In this document: positions 53,524 through 62,998 of the stretch, piece after piece
Layout: each line of letters starts with the position of its first letter
How positions within the stretch are numbered: the first letter of the stretch is position 1
NCBI RefSeq assembly: GCF_014642175.1
Contig: NZ_BMIL01000005.1
Location: 248,001 to 312,000, forward strand
From: Pedobacter quisquiliarum
GTDB taxonomy: Bacteria; Bacteroidota; Bacteroidia; Sphingobacteriales; Sphingobacteriaceae
DNA: 64,000 bases
Reading direction: 5' to 3'
Program-made: the position numbers and the translations under genes
The notes under the pieces: model-generated
Seen by the model: only the letters and a program-made list of their open reading frames with translations
Database searches by the model: none
Told to the model about the DNA's origin: nothing

Positions 53524-54687
53524 ATGAAAGTTGTAATTATTGGTGGCGGTATCGCTGGCCTTACGCTGGCAAATTTCCTGATCGGCGATCAGTTTGAGGT
53601 TGTGGTAAATGAACGCGCAATCGGCTCGCCTGGTGGTGGGCATGCATTTTTGATGCACAGCGACGGGTTGTCTGTACTGCAGGAAATTGCATTGCGCGCG
53701 GATCAGGTCAGCGAGCAATCTGCTGAACAAAAACAGGCTGAACCACTTTCAGACCATATGACGTCAGTGAATCTGCTTCCAGGACAGCTTGTGGAGCAGT
53801 TTTCTTTGAAGCGGCCCGACGGAAAGGAAGTGCAGCATCTGCCTTTAGACAACTGGCGCTGCATAAAACGAACGGAACTTACACAGTTTCTCTACGCAAA
53901 GCTGCCGGCCTCAGCCATTCGCAACAACAGACGTTTTACACATTTCATTTACGAAGACGACCGTATCGTAGCGGCTGGGTTTGAGAACGGGGATGTGGAG
54001 TATGGCGACCTGTTCATCGGTGCTGATGGTGGTTTCTCGCGGGTGCGTGAAGCCTTATGGGGCCCAACAACCTTTGTTTCCGGCCGTGTGAAGGAAGTGG
54101 TCGGCATTGCGTCCAATCGCGAAATTGCGGAAACATACCGCGGTACCTTCAACAAGTTTCAACGCGATGACAGCGGACTGGCTTTCGGTATGATTCCTTC
54201 ATCGGGTGAAGAGCTGGTGTGGTTCATGCAGTATGATCCGGCAATCGCCGACCTGGAATCGGAAAGCGAGTCAGAACTGGAAGCCTTTTGTCGCAGGCTG
54301 ATGGCGAACTTTCCACCGCTGGCAACCGACATTCTGGATAGCAACGACTTCAGTACCAGCTATATCTGGAAGACCCGTGACTTCGAGGTATTGTCTTCTT
54401 TTTCTCATAATAACGTGGCGCTGATTGGCGATGCCGCACATCTGGCCCTCCCATTTACCAGTGCCGGTACCACAAACGCGATGATTGATGCGCGACTCCT
54501 TGCCTCGAATCTCAAGCAGATGAATTATCCGGATGCTTTCCAATCGTACTATGAACAGCGTTCAAAGGAGGTTGCCGCACATCTGAAACTTGGACGCGCC
54601 CTCCGCGACGTCTTTTTGATGCCATCCACATTTCCCGAAAAGGAGTTCCAAATTCCCTTAATCGCTGATAAACTGAGAAGTAGATAA
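53524..54687 (+). CDS. FAD-dependent aromatic-ring monooxygenase family protein
   Basis: A 387-residue class A flavoprotein. KVVIIGGGIAGLTLANFL (2-19) is the FAD dinucleotide motif. YGDLFIGADGGFSRVREAL is the DG motif, and VALIGDAAHLALPFTSAGTTNAMIDARLLA is the GD motif with the FAD ribityl site. That order is seen in UbiH/PheA/TetX-type monooxygenases. The substrate is unknown; TetX-like, phenol-like and squalene-like branches are all conceivable. It stands alone between two repeat-filled spacers. Confidence 0.85.
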   Translation: MKVVIIGGGIAGLTLANFLIGDQFEVVVNERAIGSPGGGHAFLMHSDGLSVLQEIALRADQVSEQSAEQKQAEPLSDHMTSVNLLPGQLVEQFSLKRPDGKEVQHLPLDNWRCIKRTELTQFLYAKLPASAIRNNRRFTHFIYEDDRIVAAGFENGDVEYGDLFIGADGGFSRVREALWGPTTFVSGRVKEVVGIASNREIAETYRGTFNKFQRDDSGLAFGMIPSSGEELVWFMQYDPAIADLESESESELEAFCRRLMANFPPLATDILDSNDFSTSYIWKTRDFEVLSSFSHNNVALIGDAAHLALPFTSAGTTNAMIDARLLASNLKQMNYPDAFQSYYEQRSKEVAAHLKLGRALRDVFLMPSTFPEKEFQIPLIADKLRSR

Positions 54688-54732
54688 TTCAGATTGGGTA
54701 TTTTCGAGCATGATGCTACACCCTATTTTTCT

Positions 54733-54740
54733 TATTTTTG
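54733..54740 (+). promoter_or_regulatory. Possible Bacteroidota -7 element (TATTTTTG)
   Basis: An exact TAnnTTTG match just after the monooxygenase gene, without a clear TTG at -33. If used for the hybrid kinase at 55348 it would put the whole repeat array into a leader of about 600 bases. Confidence 0.3.
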
Positions 54741-54853
54741 CGTTATAATGTTGCTGAACAACAAGGACATGTGTTGCCAGTGGGATTAATTGTTTAGTCG
54801 GGTCTTAATAGAACGGGACTGAACAACAACAGGTTGCGTTTGCTTTCTGCACA

Positions 54854-55272
54854 TTGAACGTTAATGACAAAGCACAAGCTGAGTAAGAGGGAATTGCTTG
54901 TTTGCCGGAACTTGAGTTGAGCGTTAGTGCATAACAAGATTTGCCAAAGACAGGATTGCTTGTTTGCCGGAACTTAAGTTTAACGTTGAAGAAGAACAGG
55001 TTCCTTGAATAAAGGGAATTTCTTATTTGCAGGTGCTAAAGTTGAACGTTGATGAACAACAAGATTTGCCAAAGACTGGATTGCTTGTTTGAAGACTTTT
55101 AGTTGAACGTTGATGAAGAAGAACAGGTTCCTGTGAAGATAGGGGTACTTGTCTGCAGTAGCTTGAATTGAACGTTGATGAAGAAGAACATTTCTTTTAA
55201 TAAAGGGAATTGCTCTTTTGCAGGAGCTTAAGTTGAACGTTGATGAAGAATCGATAAGTTGCTTGTTGAGAG
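54854..55272. repeat. Seven tandem degenerate copies of a 61-65-base unit
   Basis: A TTGAACGTTGATGAAGAA-like word starts at 54854, 54917, 54979, 55042, 55103, 55168 and 55233, with spacing of 63, 62, 63, 61, 65 and 65. Within each unit it is followed by an AACAGGTTCC- or AACAAGATTTGCC-like word, then GGGAATTGCTTGTTTGC and an AGGAGCTTAAG-like word. Alternate copies look more alike (AACAAGATTTGCCAAAGAC in copies 2 and 4), which suggests a higher-order double unit. Stops occur in all frames. It fills the gap before the hybrid kinase. Confidence 0.85.
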
Positions 55273-55347
55273 AAAAAGTGCTTCGCTACGCGGGAAAGCC
55301 GCAGCTTAAATTTTAGAAATACAACAGAATATTACAAAGGGGATATC

Positions 55348-57804
55348 TTGAGGCCAAAAATAATCATTGCGCTAGTGCTGGCATGTTGCGCATTACTACT
55401 CGCCTGGGGTGTTAGCAAGGTGGCATTTACAGAAATGCTTAACACGGTTGCCAACATCTCTGCACCAAATGAACGTTTAAGAATCGTACATAAACTTGCC
55501 GGGAACATCTCTGCAATGGACCAGCTGCAGAAAAAGCAGGCCATCAGCGACCCGGGGGATTACGACAAGTTCTTCGCGCAATCTAAACAGTTGCGTGCCG
55601 TGCTCGATACGCTCAAAGCGCTTTATGGTAACGACTCGGTGCAACAAGTCCGTATTGCCACCGTCAACGCCTTACTTACCGCTCGCGACGAGCAGTTTGT
55701 GAACTACCTGAAGGTTCGGGAGCAATTGGTAAACGACGGGGTGATTCAGCGGCAGGTGAAACGGGTGAATGCGCTTGTGGCCAAAAATGCCAAAAAAGTG
55801 GACAGCACCGTAGTAACTTCAGAACAAAAAACCCTGACCACCACCGTCGTTCCACAGGAAGAGGACAGTCGCGGCTTCCTCCGCAAACTTTTTAAACGTA
55901 AGAAGCCGGAAGAGGCAAAGCCCTTTCAGATTGTAAGTGAGGAGAACGTAAAACGCGATACTGTTAACATCATCAACGATGTGAAGATCGCGAAAGACGT
56001 GAATCGATCGCTACTGGTCATCCAGAATGCACAGAAGTTAAAGAGTCAGGCTTTCATTGAAAAAGAGGGGGAACTGGCGAATGCGAACACGAAGCTAATC
56101 GGCGAAATGCTGAACATCTTGCGCAAGGTGGAGGATGAAGCGGTTAACCAGATCGAAAAGAGCAGCTTCCGCGCGAAGGCTGTCGTAAATACAGGTATCT
56201 CCCGCATCAGCACTATTATGCTGGTCTTCTTCGGCATCACCATAATCCTGCTGTACCTGATCCTCACGGATATCACCAAAAGCATCCGCTACCGAAAAGC
56301 CCTTGAAGCTGCAAGGGACGAGGCTGAATTTCACGGCAGGGCCAAACAGCGCTTCCTCTCCAACATGAGCCATGAAATCAGAACACCGCTGCAGTCCATT
56401 ATCGGCTACGCAGAACTGATCAAACAGCAGATTTACCCGCAACGCAAGGATATTGATGCCATTTATTACTCTTCGGAACACTTGCTGCAAATCGTAAATG
56501 AGGTACTGGATTATAACAGAATCGTCTCCGGGAAATTTACTTTTTCAGAAGATACCTTCTCGCTGAAGGGCCTGCTGAAGGAAGTCATCATGATCCTCAA
56601 GCCGCAGGCGGAGAAAAAGAACCTGCAGCTGAACACGGATTTTCAACTTGGGGACATTGACTACATCTCTGGGGATGCTTTCCGCTTAAGGCAGATCCTG
56701 CTGAACCTGGTGGGCAATGCCGTTAAGTTTACCGCTGAAGGGGAAGTCCTGCTTACGGTTTACTTCAAGCGTAAAGGGGAGGACCTGCATTTTACCTTCA
56801 ACGTGACGGATACCGGTGTTGGTTTTACGGAGGAGGAAGGTGCGCATATCTTCGGCGAGTTTGAACAGTCGGAAACGACGGCCTCCATGGCGAAAGAAGG
56901 CTCTGGTTTAGGGCTAACGATTGTAAAGGCATTGGTTGACGGTCAGGGTGGCCGGATTTATGCTAAAAGTAAAAAGGGGCAGGGCAGTAGCTTTATGGTT
57001 TACCTGCGTTTTAAATATGCCGCTGCGCCTGTAGAAGAAAAATCGTTAACGCCAAAGTTGGAAAATGGAATGGAAGTATGGGTAATTGATGATGACAAGC
57101 TAATTCTGGAGCTCTGCGGCCTCCTCTTACAACGACATGAAATTAAATACAGGGCCTTCGACTCACCGAGGGAAATGCTGGAAACACCGGTTACCCCTGC
57201 AGTTAAATATATATTGATGGATCTAAGGATGCCGGAAATGTCTGGCAGTGCCTTGTTTAAGCTCATGAAGCCGAAGCTGAACCCTGACGTTAAAGTTTAT
57301 TCCGTGACGGCACAGGTGCTTCCTGAGGAGCGCGCGAAGCTGATGGAAATGGGCTTTGATGGCGTGGTGATGAAGCCTTTCCGCGAACAGGAACTGCTGA
57401 CGCTGCTAAAAGCTGGCGAATCACAGCCCCAGCTGTCGCCCATGTCAGTGGCTTCACCGGATATTACCTTCGATCCAAGTTATCTCGAGAAGATGACGTT
57501 CGGTGATGAGGAACAGCTGTTTAAGATTCTAAGACGCTTCAGCGAAGATTGCTTGCAGGACATTGATGACCTGAAAGCGAGCATTGACAGCAATAATGTG
57601 AGTCAGTTTTCGCTGCTGGTACATCGCCTTGCCGGGCGCATCGCGCAGATTGGTTCTGGGGAACTAGCGGCGGATTTCAGGAAGCTGGAAATTGAAGTTA
57701 TGGGCTGTACAGAAATCAACCCAAAACTTAAGGCAAGTGCCGACCGGCTGATCCCGGGCTTATATTACCTGGTGGACCTGGTTAACGATTATTCAATCTC
57801 GTAA
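55348..57804 (+). CDS. Hybrid sensor histidine kinase with receiver and HPt domains
   Basis: An 818-residue membrane kinase. The start is TTG at 55348 (RPKIIIALVLACCALLLAWG follows as helix 1, about 3-22). A sensor region of about 260 residues ends at helix 2 (IMLVFFGITIILLYLIL, about 290-307). HisKA has H342 in FLSNMSHEIRTPLQSI. The ATPase has NLVGNAVKFTAEG, DTGVGFTEEE and GSGLGLTIVKALVDGQGG. A receiver follows with D625 in ILMDLRMPEMSG, then HPt with H759 in LLVHRLAGRI. This is the full ArcB/BarA-type relay. Its end overlaps by 16 bases the end of the sigma-54 regulator gene on the other strand, its likely partner. Confidence 0.93.
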   Translation: MRPKIIIALVLACCALLLAWGVSKVAFTEMLNTVANISAPNERLRIVHKLAGNISAMDQLQKKQAISDPGDYDKFFAQSKQLRAVLDTLKALYGNDSVQQVRIATVNALLTARDEQFVNYLKVREQLVNDGVIQRQVKRVNALVAKNAKKVDSTVVTSEQKTLTTTVVPQEEDSRGFLRKLFKRKKPEEAKPFQIVSEENVKRDTVNIINDVKIAKDVNRSLLVIQNAQKLKSQAFIEKEGELANANTKLIGEMLNILRKVEDEAVNQIEKSSFRAKAVVNTGISRISTIMLVFFGITIILLYLILTDITKSIRYRKALEAARDEAEFHGRAKQRFLSNMSHEIRTPLQSIIGYAELIKQQIYPQRKDIDAIYYSSEHLLQIVNEVLDYNRIVSGKFTFSEDTFSLKGLLKEVIMILKPQAEKKNLQLNTDFQLGDIDYISGDAFRLRQILLNLVGNAVKFTAEGEVLLTVYFKRKGEDLHFTFNVTDTGVGFTEEEGAHIFGEFEQSETTASMAKEGSGLGLTIVKALVDGQGGRIYAKSKKGQGSSFMVYLRFKYAAAPVEEKSLTPKLENGMEVWVIDDDKLILELCGLLLQRHEIKYRAFDSPREMLETPVTPAVKYILMDLRMPEMSGSALFKLMKPKLNPDVKVYSVTAQVLPEERAKLMEMGFDGVVMKPFREQELLTLLKAGESQPQLSPMSVASPDITFDPSYLEKMTFGDEEQLFKILRRFSEDCLQDIDDLKASIDSNNVSQFSLLVHRLAGRIAQIGSGELAADFRKLEIEVMGCTEINPKLKASADRLIPGLYYLVDLVNDYSIS

Positions 57805-59120
57805 CGCTCCATTTTACTGTAAAGCGTCTTACGGTCAATATTCAGCAGCTTCGCTGCCTGAGATTTGTTGTACTTTACTTTTACCAGAGTTTCCATGATG
57901 AGTGCCTTTTCATTGGCCTCATTGATGGCCTTAAGGTCTGATCCGGAGGTTTTCGGTACCGTATGACGGATCGCCAGTATCATTTCATCCGGTAAAGCCG
58001 AAACTACGGCGGTATCGGTTGGACTAAGCAGCACCATCCTTTTAACAACATTCTTCAATTCTCTAAGGTTTCCAGGCCAGTCGTACTGCAGTAGCAATGC
58101 TTTGGCTTCTTCGGAAATATGCTTCACGTTACGGCCAAGCTCCTTGTTTGATAGTCGTACGAAATGGTCTATGAAAAGTTCAAGGTCTTTCCCGCGCTCG
58201 CGTAATGGCGGCAACTGGATTTTAAACTCGTTAATTCTGTGGTAAAGATCTTCACGGAAGCTCCCGTTGGAAACGGAATTCGCAAGATCATCGTTGGTAG
58301 CCGCAATGATCCGTACGTTCACAGAAATGGACTTCGTGCTACCCAATGGCTGGATCACACGCTCCTGTAAGGCACGAAGTAACTTAATCTGTACCTCGTA
58401 GCTGAGGTTACCTACTTCATCCAGGAATAAAGTTCCGCCGTTGGCGGCTTCAAACTGGCCTTGTTTATCGCTGATTGCGCCGGTAAAGGCACCTTTAACG
58501 TGCCCGAACAATTCGCTCGCAGCAAGGTCTTTGGAAAGCGCGCCGCAATCTATGGCAACGAATGGTTTCGATGCGCGTTTACTTTGTTTGTGTAATGCTC
58601 TGGCGGCATATTCTTTTCCGGTACCACTTTCGCCCTGAATGATTACCGACATATCGGTAGGGGCAACAAGGCTGATGTGTTCGTAAAGTTTATCTGCTGA
58701 AGGACTATGGCCTTTGATGGTTTCATCGTCTGCAGGTGCTTTGGCAACGTCCTCTTCTTTGTCGTTATCCAGTGCATTCTTGACGATCATCAAGAGCTCA
58801 TCCGGGTTTACCGGCTTCGTGATGTAATCTGAGGCACCTTGTTGAATAGATTTAACCGCTGTTCTCACGTCATTGAAACTGGTCATGATAACCAGTGGCA
58901 AGTTTAAACCCTGTGCATTCACGTAGGAAAGGATATCCAGACCGGTACCATCTGGCAGGCGATAATCTACTAGTAAAAGATCGTATTCTTTCTGATCAAG
59001 GAAGCGGTAGGCGTTCTTGATATTGTGAACCACAGTTGGCTCATGCTGGTGCTTTTTGAAAAAGCCCTCTAGTAATTGAGAAAAGGTTAAGTCATCTTCA
59101 ACAATTAGTATTTTTGCCAT
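57789..59120 (-). CDS. NtrC-family sigma-54 response regulator
   Basis: A 443-residue regulator. The receiver domain has D9/D10 and phosphate acceptor D52 in LLLVDYRLPDG. The AAA+ domain has Walker A GESGTGKE (163-170), the sigma-54 contact loop GAFTGA (210-215), Walker B GGTLFLDE (228-235) and the NDDLANSV to FREDLYHR sensor region. A Fis-type helix-turn-helix closes it (NKSQAAKLLNIDRKTLYSKM). It activates sigma-54 promoters after phosphorylation. The last 16 bases overlap the hybrid kinase gene tail to tail, so transcripts overlap. The pairing is inferred. Confidence 0.95.
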   Translation of the reverse strand: MAKILIVEDDLTFSQLLEGFFKKHQHEPTVVHNIKNAYRFLDQKEYDLLLVDYRLPDGTGLDILSYVNAQGLNLPLVIMTSFNDVRTAVKSIQQGASDYITKPVNPDELLMIVKNALDNDKEEDVAKAPADDETIKGHSPSADKLYEHISLVAPTDMSVIIQGESGTGKEYAARALHKQSKRASKPFVAIDCGALSKDLAASELFGHVKGAFTGAISDKQGQFEAANGGTLFLDEVGNLSYEVQIKLLRALQERVIQPLGSTKSISVNVRIIAATNDDLANSVSNGSFREDLYHRINEFKIQLPPLRERGKDLELFIDHFVRLSNKELGRNVKHISEEAKALLLQYDWPGNLRELKNVVKRMVLLSPTDTAVVSALPDEMILAIRHTVPKTSGSDLKAINEANEKALIMETLVKVKYNKSQAAKLLNIDRKTLYSKMERYEIE

Positions 59121-59138
59121 ATTTGCGTGTTAAGATAA

Positions 59139-59146
59139 CAAAAATA
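59139..59146 (-). promoter_or_regulatory. Possible -7 element for the sigma-54 regulator (TATTTTTG)
   Basis: CAAAAATA on the plus strand reads TATTTTTG on the minus strand, an exact TAnnTTTG match about 19 bases before the ATG at 59120. No TTG is seen at -33; the upstream part overlaps the terminator at 59148-59172. Confidence 0.35.
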
Positions 59147-59147
59147 C

Positions 59148-59172
59148 AAAAGCCGGAGGACTTCCGGCTTTT
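59148..59172 (-). terminator. Intrinsic terminator after the small secreted protein gene
   Basis: AAAAGCCGGA pairs with TCCGGCTTTT around a five-base loop. On the minus strand it is followed by a T-rich run, so it ends the transcript of the gene at 59200-59508. It sits directly upstream of the sigma-54 regulator gene. Confidence 0.85.
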
Positions 59173-59199
59173 ATGTTTAGATTTTATATAAATAAGGGT

Positions 59200-59508
59200 T
59201 TATTCTACAACTACACCATCTTTGCCAATTTTCAAAGATGCGGTTTGTCCTTCTTTCGCTAATTCTACCAAATACCATTCTGATTTGTTAGCTGCTGTTA
59301 CCAGGTACGCTGCACTTGGTGTGAACTCTTTGTACTTGTCAGACTGTAAAGTAGTCTTCACTGCATCAGGTAGTTCTTCAAGTTTTACAGGAACTTTGGT
59401 AGTGCTATCTTGTTGAATGGCGATCATTGGAGCTTTAACGTCACTTGCTTTTACAGTAGTCAGTCCTGCGAATGCTAGAAATGCTGCTGATAAAATCATC
59501 TTTTTCAT
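59200..59508 (-). CDS. Small secreted PepSY-like protein
   Basis: A 102-residue protein with a signal peptide (MILSAAFLAFAGLTTVKA, cleavage near 21). The mature part, VKLEELPDAVKTTLQSDKYKEFTPSAAYLV...EWYLVELAKEG, resembles the PepSY-like (beta-lactamase-inhibitor-like) repeats widespread in Bacteroidota periplasmic proteins. It is probably periplasmic; function is unknown. It has its own terminator and is not clearly in an operon with dxs. Confidence 0.75.
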   Translation of the reverse strand: MKKMILSAAFLAFAGLTTVKASDVKAPMIAIQQDSTTKVPVKLEELPDAVKTTLQSDKYKEFTPSAAYLVTAANKSEWYLVELAKEGQTASLKIGKDGVVVE

Positions 59509-59660
59509 GTTATTTAGTTTTAAGTTTAAATGATTGTGGTTATGATCACTAGTCTACACAACTGTGCCAATGCCACTCCTGTACCTAAACAACTCTAAAA
59601 TAGCGTTTTATGATATCTGCCTGTGAAAAAATGTGTGGAGCTCTGCAACACTTTGACCGC

Positions 59661-61589
59661 TTATGAAGCGATTGTTTTGGTTGTTCTGCTTACCGCAACC
59701 TTGCGAACAGCGTCCATAATGGCTGCCGTATCGTAGCCGCAGATAGACCAAAGCTCTGGTTGCTCCCCATGCTCAATGAACTCATCCGGAATGCCCAGAC
59801 GAATTACATCTGCCTTGTATTGCTTATCGCCCACGAACTCCAATACAGCGGAACCCATTCCACCTTGCAAACAGCCATCTTCGACAGTAATTACCGTGCT
59901 GTAGCGTTTGAAAACCTCATGTAATAAGGCCTCATCCAGTGGTTTCACAAATCTCAGATCATAATGTGCAGGGTAGATGCCCTCGCTGTTCAGCTCTTTA
60001 CAAGCGGCAACTGCGAAATTACCAACATGCCCGATGGTTAGAATGGCAACATCCTCACCATCGCAGATTTTACGTCCTTTACCAACTTCAAGCGCCGTGA
60101 AGCTACGTTTCCAATCTACCAGAACACCGTTTCCTCTTGGATAGCGAATGGAGAATGGTCCTTGATTTTCAAGCTGTGCGGTATACATCATGTTGCGCAG
60201 CTCCTCTTCATTCATCGGCGCGGCAATCGTCATGTTCGGGATACAGCGCATGTAGGCGATGTCGTAAGCACCATGATGCGTCGCACCATCTGCACCTGCT
60301 AAACCAGCACGGTCAAGGCAAAATACCACGTTCAAATTTTGGATTGCAACGTCATGCACCACCTGGTCAAATGCCCGCTGCATAAAGCTGGAGTAGATGT
60401 TACAGAAAGGTACTAGACCCTGTGAAGCCAGGCCTGCAGAGAAGGTCACTGCGTGTTGTTCCGCAATGCCGACATCAAAAGCACGGTTGGGCATGGCTTT
60501 CATCATGATGTTCATGGAAGATCCGGATGGCATTGCAGGCGTGATGCCCACGATGTTCTTGTTGCTTTCTGCAAGTTCAACAAGGGTATGCCCGAATACA
60601 TCCTGATATTTTGGTGGCTGCGGTTTCTGGGAAGCGGAACTTTTAATCTCACCCGTAATCTTGTCGAACAAGCCCGGTGCATGCCATTTGGTCTGGTCTT
60701 TTTCTGCAAGTGCAAAGCCCTTACCTTTTACGGTAATGCAGTGCAATAGTTTCGGACCAGGAATATCTTTCAGGTCTTTTAATATTGAAGCCAGCTTCTT
60801 AACGTCATGTCCATCAACTGGACCGAAGTACCTGAAGTTTAAGGCTTCAAAAAGATTGCTTTGTTTAAGTAGGGTGCCCTTGATGCTTTTCTCGATCTTC
60901 TTAACGAAGTTATGTGCATTCGGACCAAGCTCAGAAAGCTTGATCAGCGCATTGGAGATGTCATCACGGAAGCGGTTATATGATTTTGAAGTCGAAATGC
61001 TGGTTAGATACTCTTTTAAGGCGCCAACATTCGGGTCGATCGACATACAATTGTCGTTCAGCACCACCAGAAGGTTAGAGTTTTCTATTCCCGCATGATT
61101 TAACCCTTCAAAGGCAAGGCCAGCGGTCATTGCACCGTCGCCGATTACGGCAACATGCTGACGGTCTTTCTCACCTTTATAGTGTGCAGCAACCGCCATA
61201 CCAAGGGCAGCAGAGATGGAAGTGGAGGAGTGTCCTACACCGAAGGTATCATATTCACTTTCACTGATCTTTGGGAAACCGCTGATACCATGCAACAGGC
61301 GGTTGGTATGGAAAACGTCTTTCCTGCCGGTCAGGATCTTATGGCCATAGGCCTGGTGGCCAACATCCCATACCAATTTGTCGTATGGGGTATTTAAAAC
61401 ATAATGTAGGGCAACAGTTAATTCAACTACACCAAGGCTGGCACCAAAGTGACCGCCATTTACACTTACAACATCAATGATATACTGACGAAGTTCCTGA
61501 CTTATTTGTTCTAGATCATCCTCTGTATACTGCTTTAAATCAGCAGGATAATTGATGTTCGGTAGCAATGGATGGGCGTTTACTTCCAT
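59661..61589 (-). CDS. dxs: 1-deoxy-D-xylulose-5-phosphate synthase
   Basis: From ATG 61589 ([18 protein letters not shown]) the product has 642 residues, normal for Dxs; a frame from 61616 would add nine residues not seen in the family. It joins pyruvate and glyceraldehyde-3-phosphate, the first step of the MEP isoprenoid pathway, which also feeds undecaprenyl phosphate. [18 protein letters not shown] is the thiamin diphosphate motif, HVAVIGDG precedes it, and [21 protein letters not shown] is the transketolase-pyrimidine block. EVHD-type [15 protein letters not shown] is also present. It is divergent to glyA. Confidence 0.97.
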   Translation of the reverse strand: MEVNAHPLLPNINYPADLKQYTEDDLEQISQELRQYIIDVVSVNGGHFGASLGVVELTVALHYVLNTPYDKLVWDVGHQAYGHKILTGRKDVFHTNRLLHGISGFPKISESEYDTFGVGHSSTSISAALGMAVAAHYKGEKDRQHVAVIGDGAMTAGLAFEGLNHAGIENSNLLVVLNDNCMSIDPNVGALKEYLTSISTSKSYNRFRDDISNALIKLSELGPNAHNFVKKIEKSIKGTLLKQSNLFEALNFRYFGPVDGHDVKKLASILKDLKDIPGPKLLHCITVKGKGFALAEKDQTKWHAPGLFDKITGEIKSSASQKPQPPKYQDVFGHTLVELAESNKNIVGITPAMPSGSSMNIMMKAMPNRAFDVGIAEQHAVTFSAGLASQGLVPFCNIYSSFMQRAFDQVVHDVAIQNLNVVFCLDRAGLAGADGATHHGAYDIAYMRCIPNMTIAAPMNEEELRNMMYTAQLENQGPFSIRYPRGNGVLVDWKRSFTALEVGKGRKICDGEDVAILTIGHVGNFAVAACKELNSEGIYPAHYDLRFVKPLDEALLHEVFKRYSTVITVEDGCLQGGMGSAVLEFVGDKQYKADVIRLGIPDEFIEHGEQPELWSICGYDTAAIMDAVRKVAVSRTTKTIAS

Positions 61590-61724
61590 GTAGGTTTTTA
61601 TAGAAAAGATGTACAAAGTACGTCATTTTGTTTGAATATAAGATGCAAAAAAATACCTAACAGCCTGATTTGCTCGGCAAGTACGCGGAAAAAACATTAT
61701 TTTTACCGAAATATACTTCGATAA

Positions 61725-62996
61725 ATGGAAAGAGATAATTTGATATTCGACCTAATAGACAGAGAATTAGACAGACAGGAAAACGGTCTGGAACTTATTG
61801 CTTCAGAAAACTTTGTGAGTAAACAGGTTATGGAAGCAGCGGGTTCAGTGCTAACCAACAAATACGCAGAAGGCTTGCCAGGAAAGCGCTATTATGGTGG
61901 CTGTCAGGTAGTGGACGAGGTAGAGAATATCGCAATTTCAAGAGCAAAACAGTTGTTTAACGCAGAATGGGTAAACGTACAGCCGCACTCCGGTGCACAG
62001 GCTAATGCTGCGGTGATGCTGGCGGTAATTAAACCAGGCGACAAAATCCTGGGTTTTGATCTTTCTCATGGCGGTCACCTTACACACGGTTCTCCTGTAA
62101 ATTTCTCCGGAAAACTTTATCAGCCATTGTTCTACGGTGTTAAGCAGGACACGGGCTTAATTGACTATGAAAAACTAGAAGAAATTGCACTCGCAGAAAA
62201 GCCTAAACTCATCATTTGTGGTGCTTCGGCATACTCAAGAGAGTGGGATTATGCATTTATCAGAAAAGTAGCAGATCAGATTGGTGCATTGGTGCTTGCT
62301 GATATCTCACACCCGGCTGGTATGATTGCGCGTGGTTTGTTGAATAACCCGCTTCCACATTGCCATATCGTAACAACAACAACGCATAAAACCCTTCGTG
62401 GCCCACGTGGTGGAATGATCATGATGGGTCAGGACTTTGAAAATCCATTCGGATTGAAAACACCTAAAGGTGAGCCCCGCATGATGTCCTCTGTATTGGA
62501 TATGGCGGTTTTTCCAGGTACACAAGGTGGACCATTGGAGCACATTATTGCTGCTAAAGCCATCGCCTTCGGAGAAGCTTTAAGCGATGAATACCTGAGC
62601 TACATCACGCAAGTAAAAGTAAATGCACAAGCTATGGCAAAGGCGTTTATGGACCGCGGCTACGGCATCATTTCAGGTGGTACAGATAATCACATGATGC
62701 TGATCGACCTGCGCAACAAGAACATCACCGGTAAAGATGCGGAACAGGCACTTGGAAAAGCGGAAATCACCGTAAATAAAAACATGGTACCATTTGATGA
62801 TAAATCGCCATTTGTGACTTCAGGTATCCGCGTTGGTACCGCTGCAATTACAACCAGAGGCTACAAAGAGGCTGACATGGAAGAATTCGTTTCGCTGATG
62901 GATCAGGTCCTTAGCAATCCTGCAGACGAAGCCGTGCTTGCTGACGTAAAAAGCAAGGTTACTGCACTGAGTGCACTTTATCCGCTTTATAAATAA
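61725..62996 (+). CDS. glyA: Serine hydroxymethyltransferase
   Basis: A 423-residue PLP enzyme converting serine and tetrahydrofolate to glycine and methylene-[17 protein letters not shown] (22-35), [14 protein letters not shown] (47-60), [12 protein letters not shown] and the Schiff-base K222 in [14 protein letters not shown] are complete. [13 protein letters not shown] marks the Asp site. Length is normal. It is transcribed away from dxs, and the sensor gene at 62999 starts two bases after its stop. Confidence 0.97.
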   Translation: MERDNLIFDLIDRELDRQENGLELIASENFVSKQVMEAAGSVLTNKYAEGLPGKRYYGGCQVVDEVENIAISRAKQLFNAEWVNVQPHSGAQANAAVMLAVIKPGDKILGFDLSHGGHLTHGSPVNFSGKLYQPLFYGVKQDTGLIDYEKLEEIALAEKPKLIICGASAYSREWDYAFIRKVADQIGALVLADISHPAGMIARGLLNNPLPHCHIVTTTTHKTLRGPRGGMIMMGQDFENPFGLKTPKGEPRMMSSVLDMAVFPGTQGGPLEHIIAAKAIAFGEALSDEYLSYITQVKVNAQAMAKAFMDRGYGIISGGTDNHMMLIDLRNKNITGKDAEQALGKAEITVNKNMVPFDDKSPFVTSGIRVGTAAITTRGYKEADMEEFVSLMDQVLSNPADEAVLADVKSKVTALSALYPLYK

Positions 62997-62998
62997 GC

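Noticed and set aside
54854..55272. Repeat array considered as a CRISPR
   Set aside because: Units are tandem and degenerate through their whole length, with no constant repeat alternating with unique spacers, and no cas genes are nearby.
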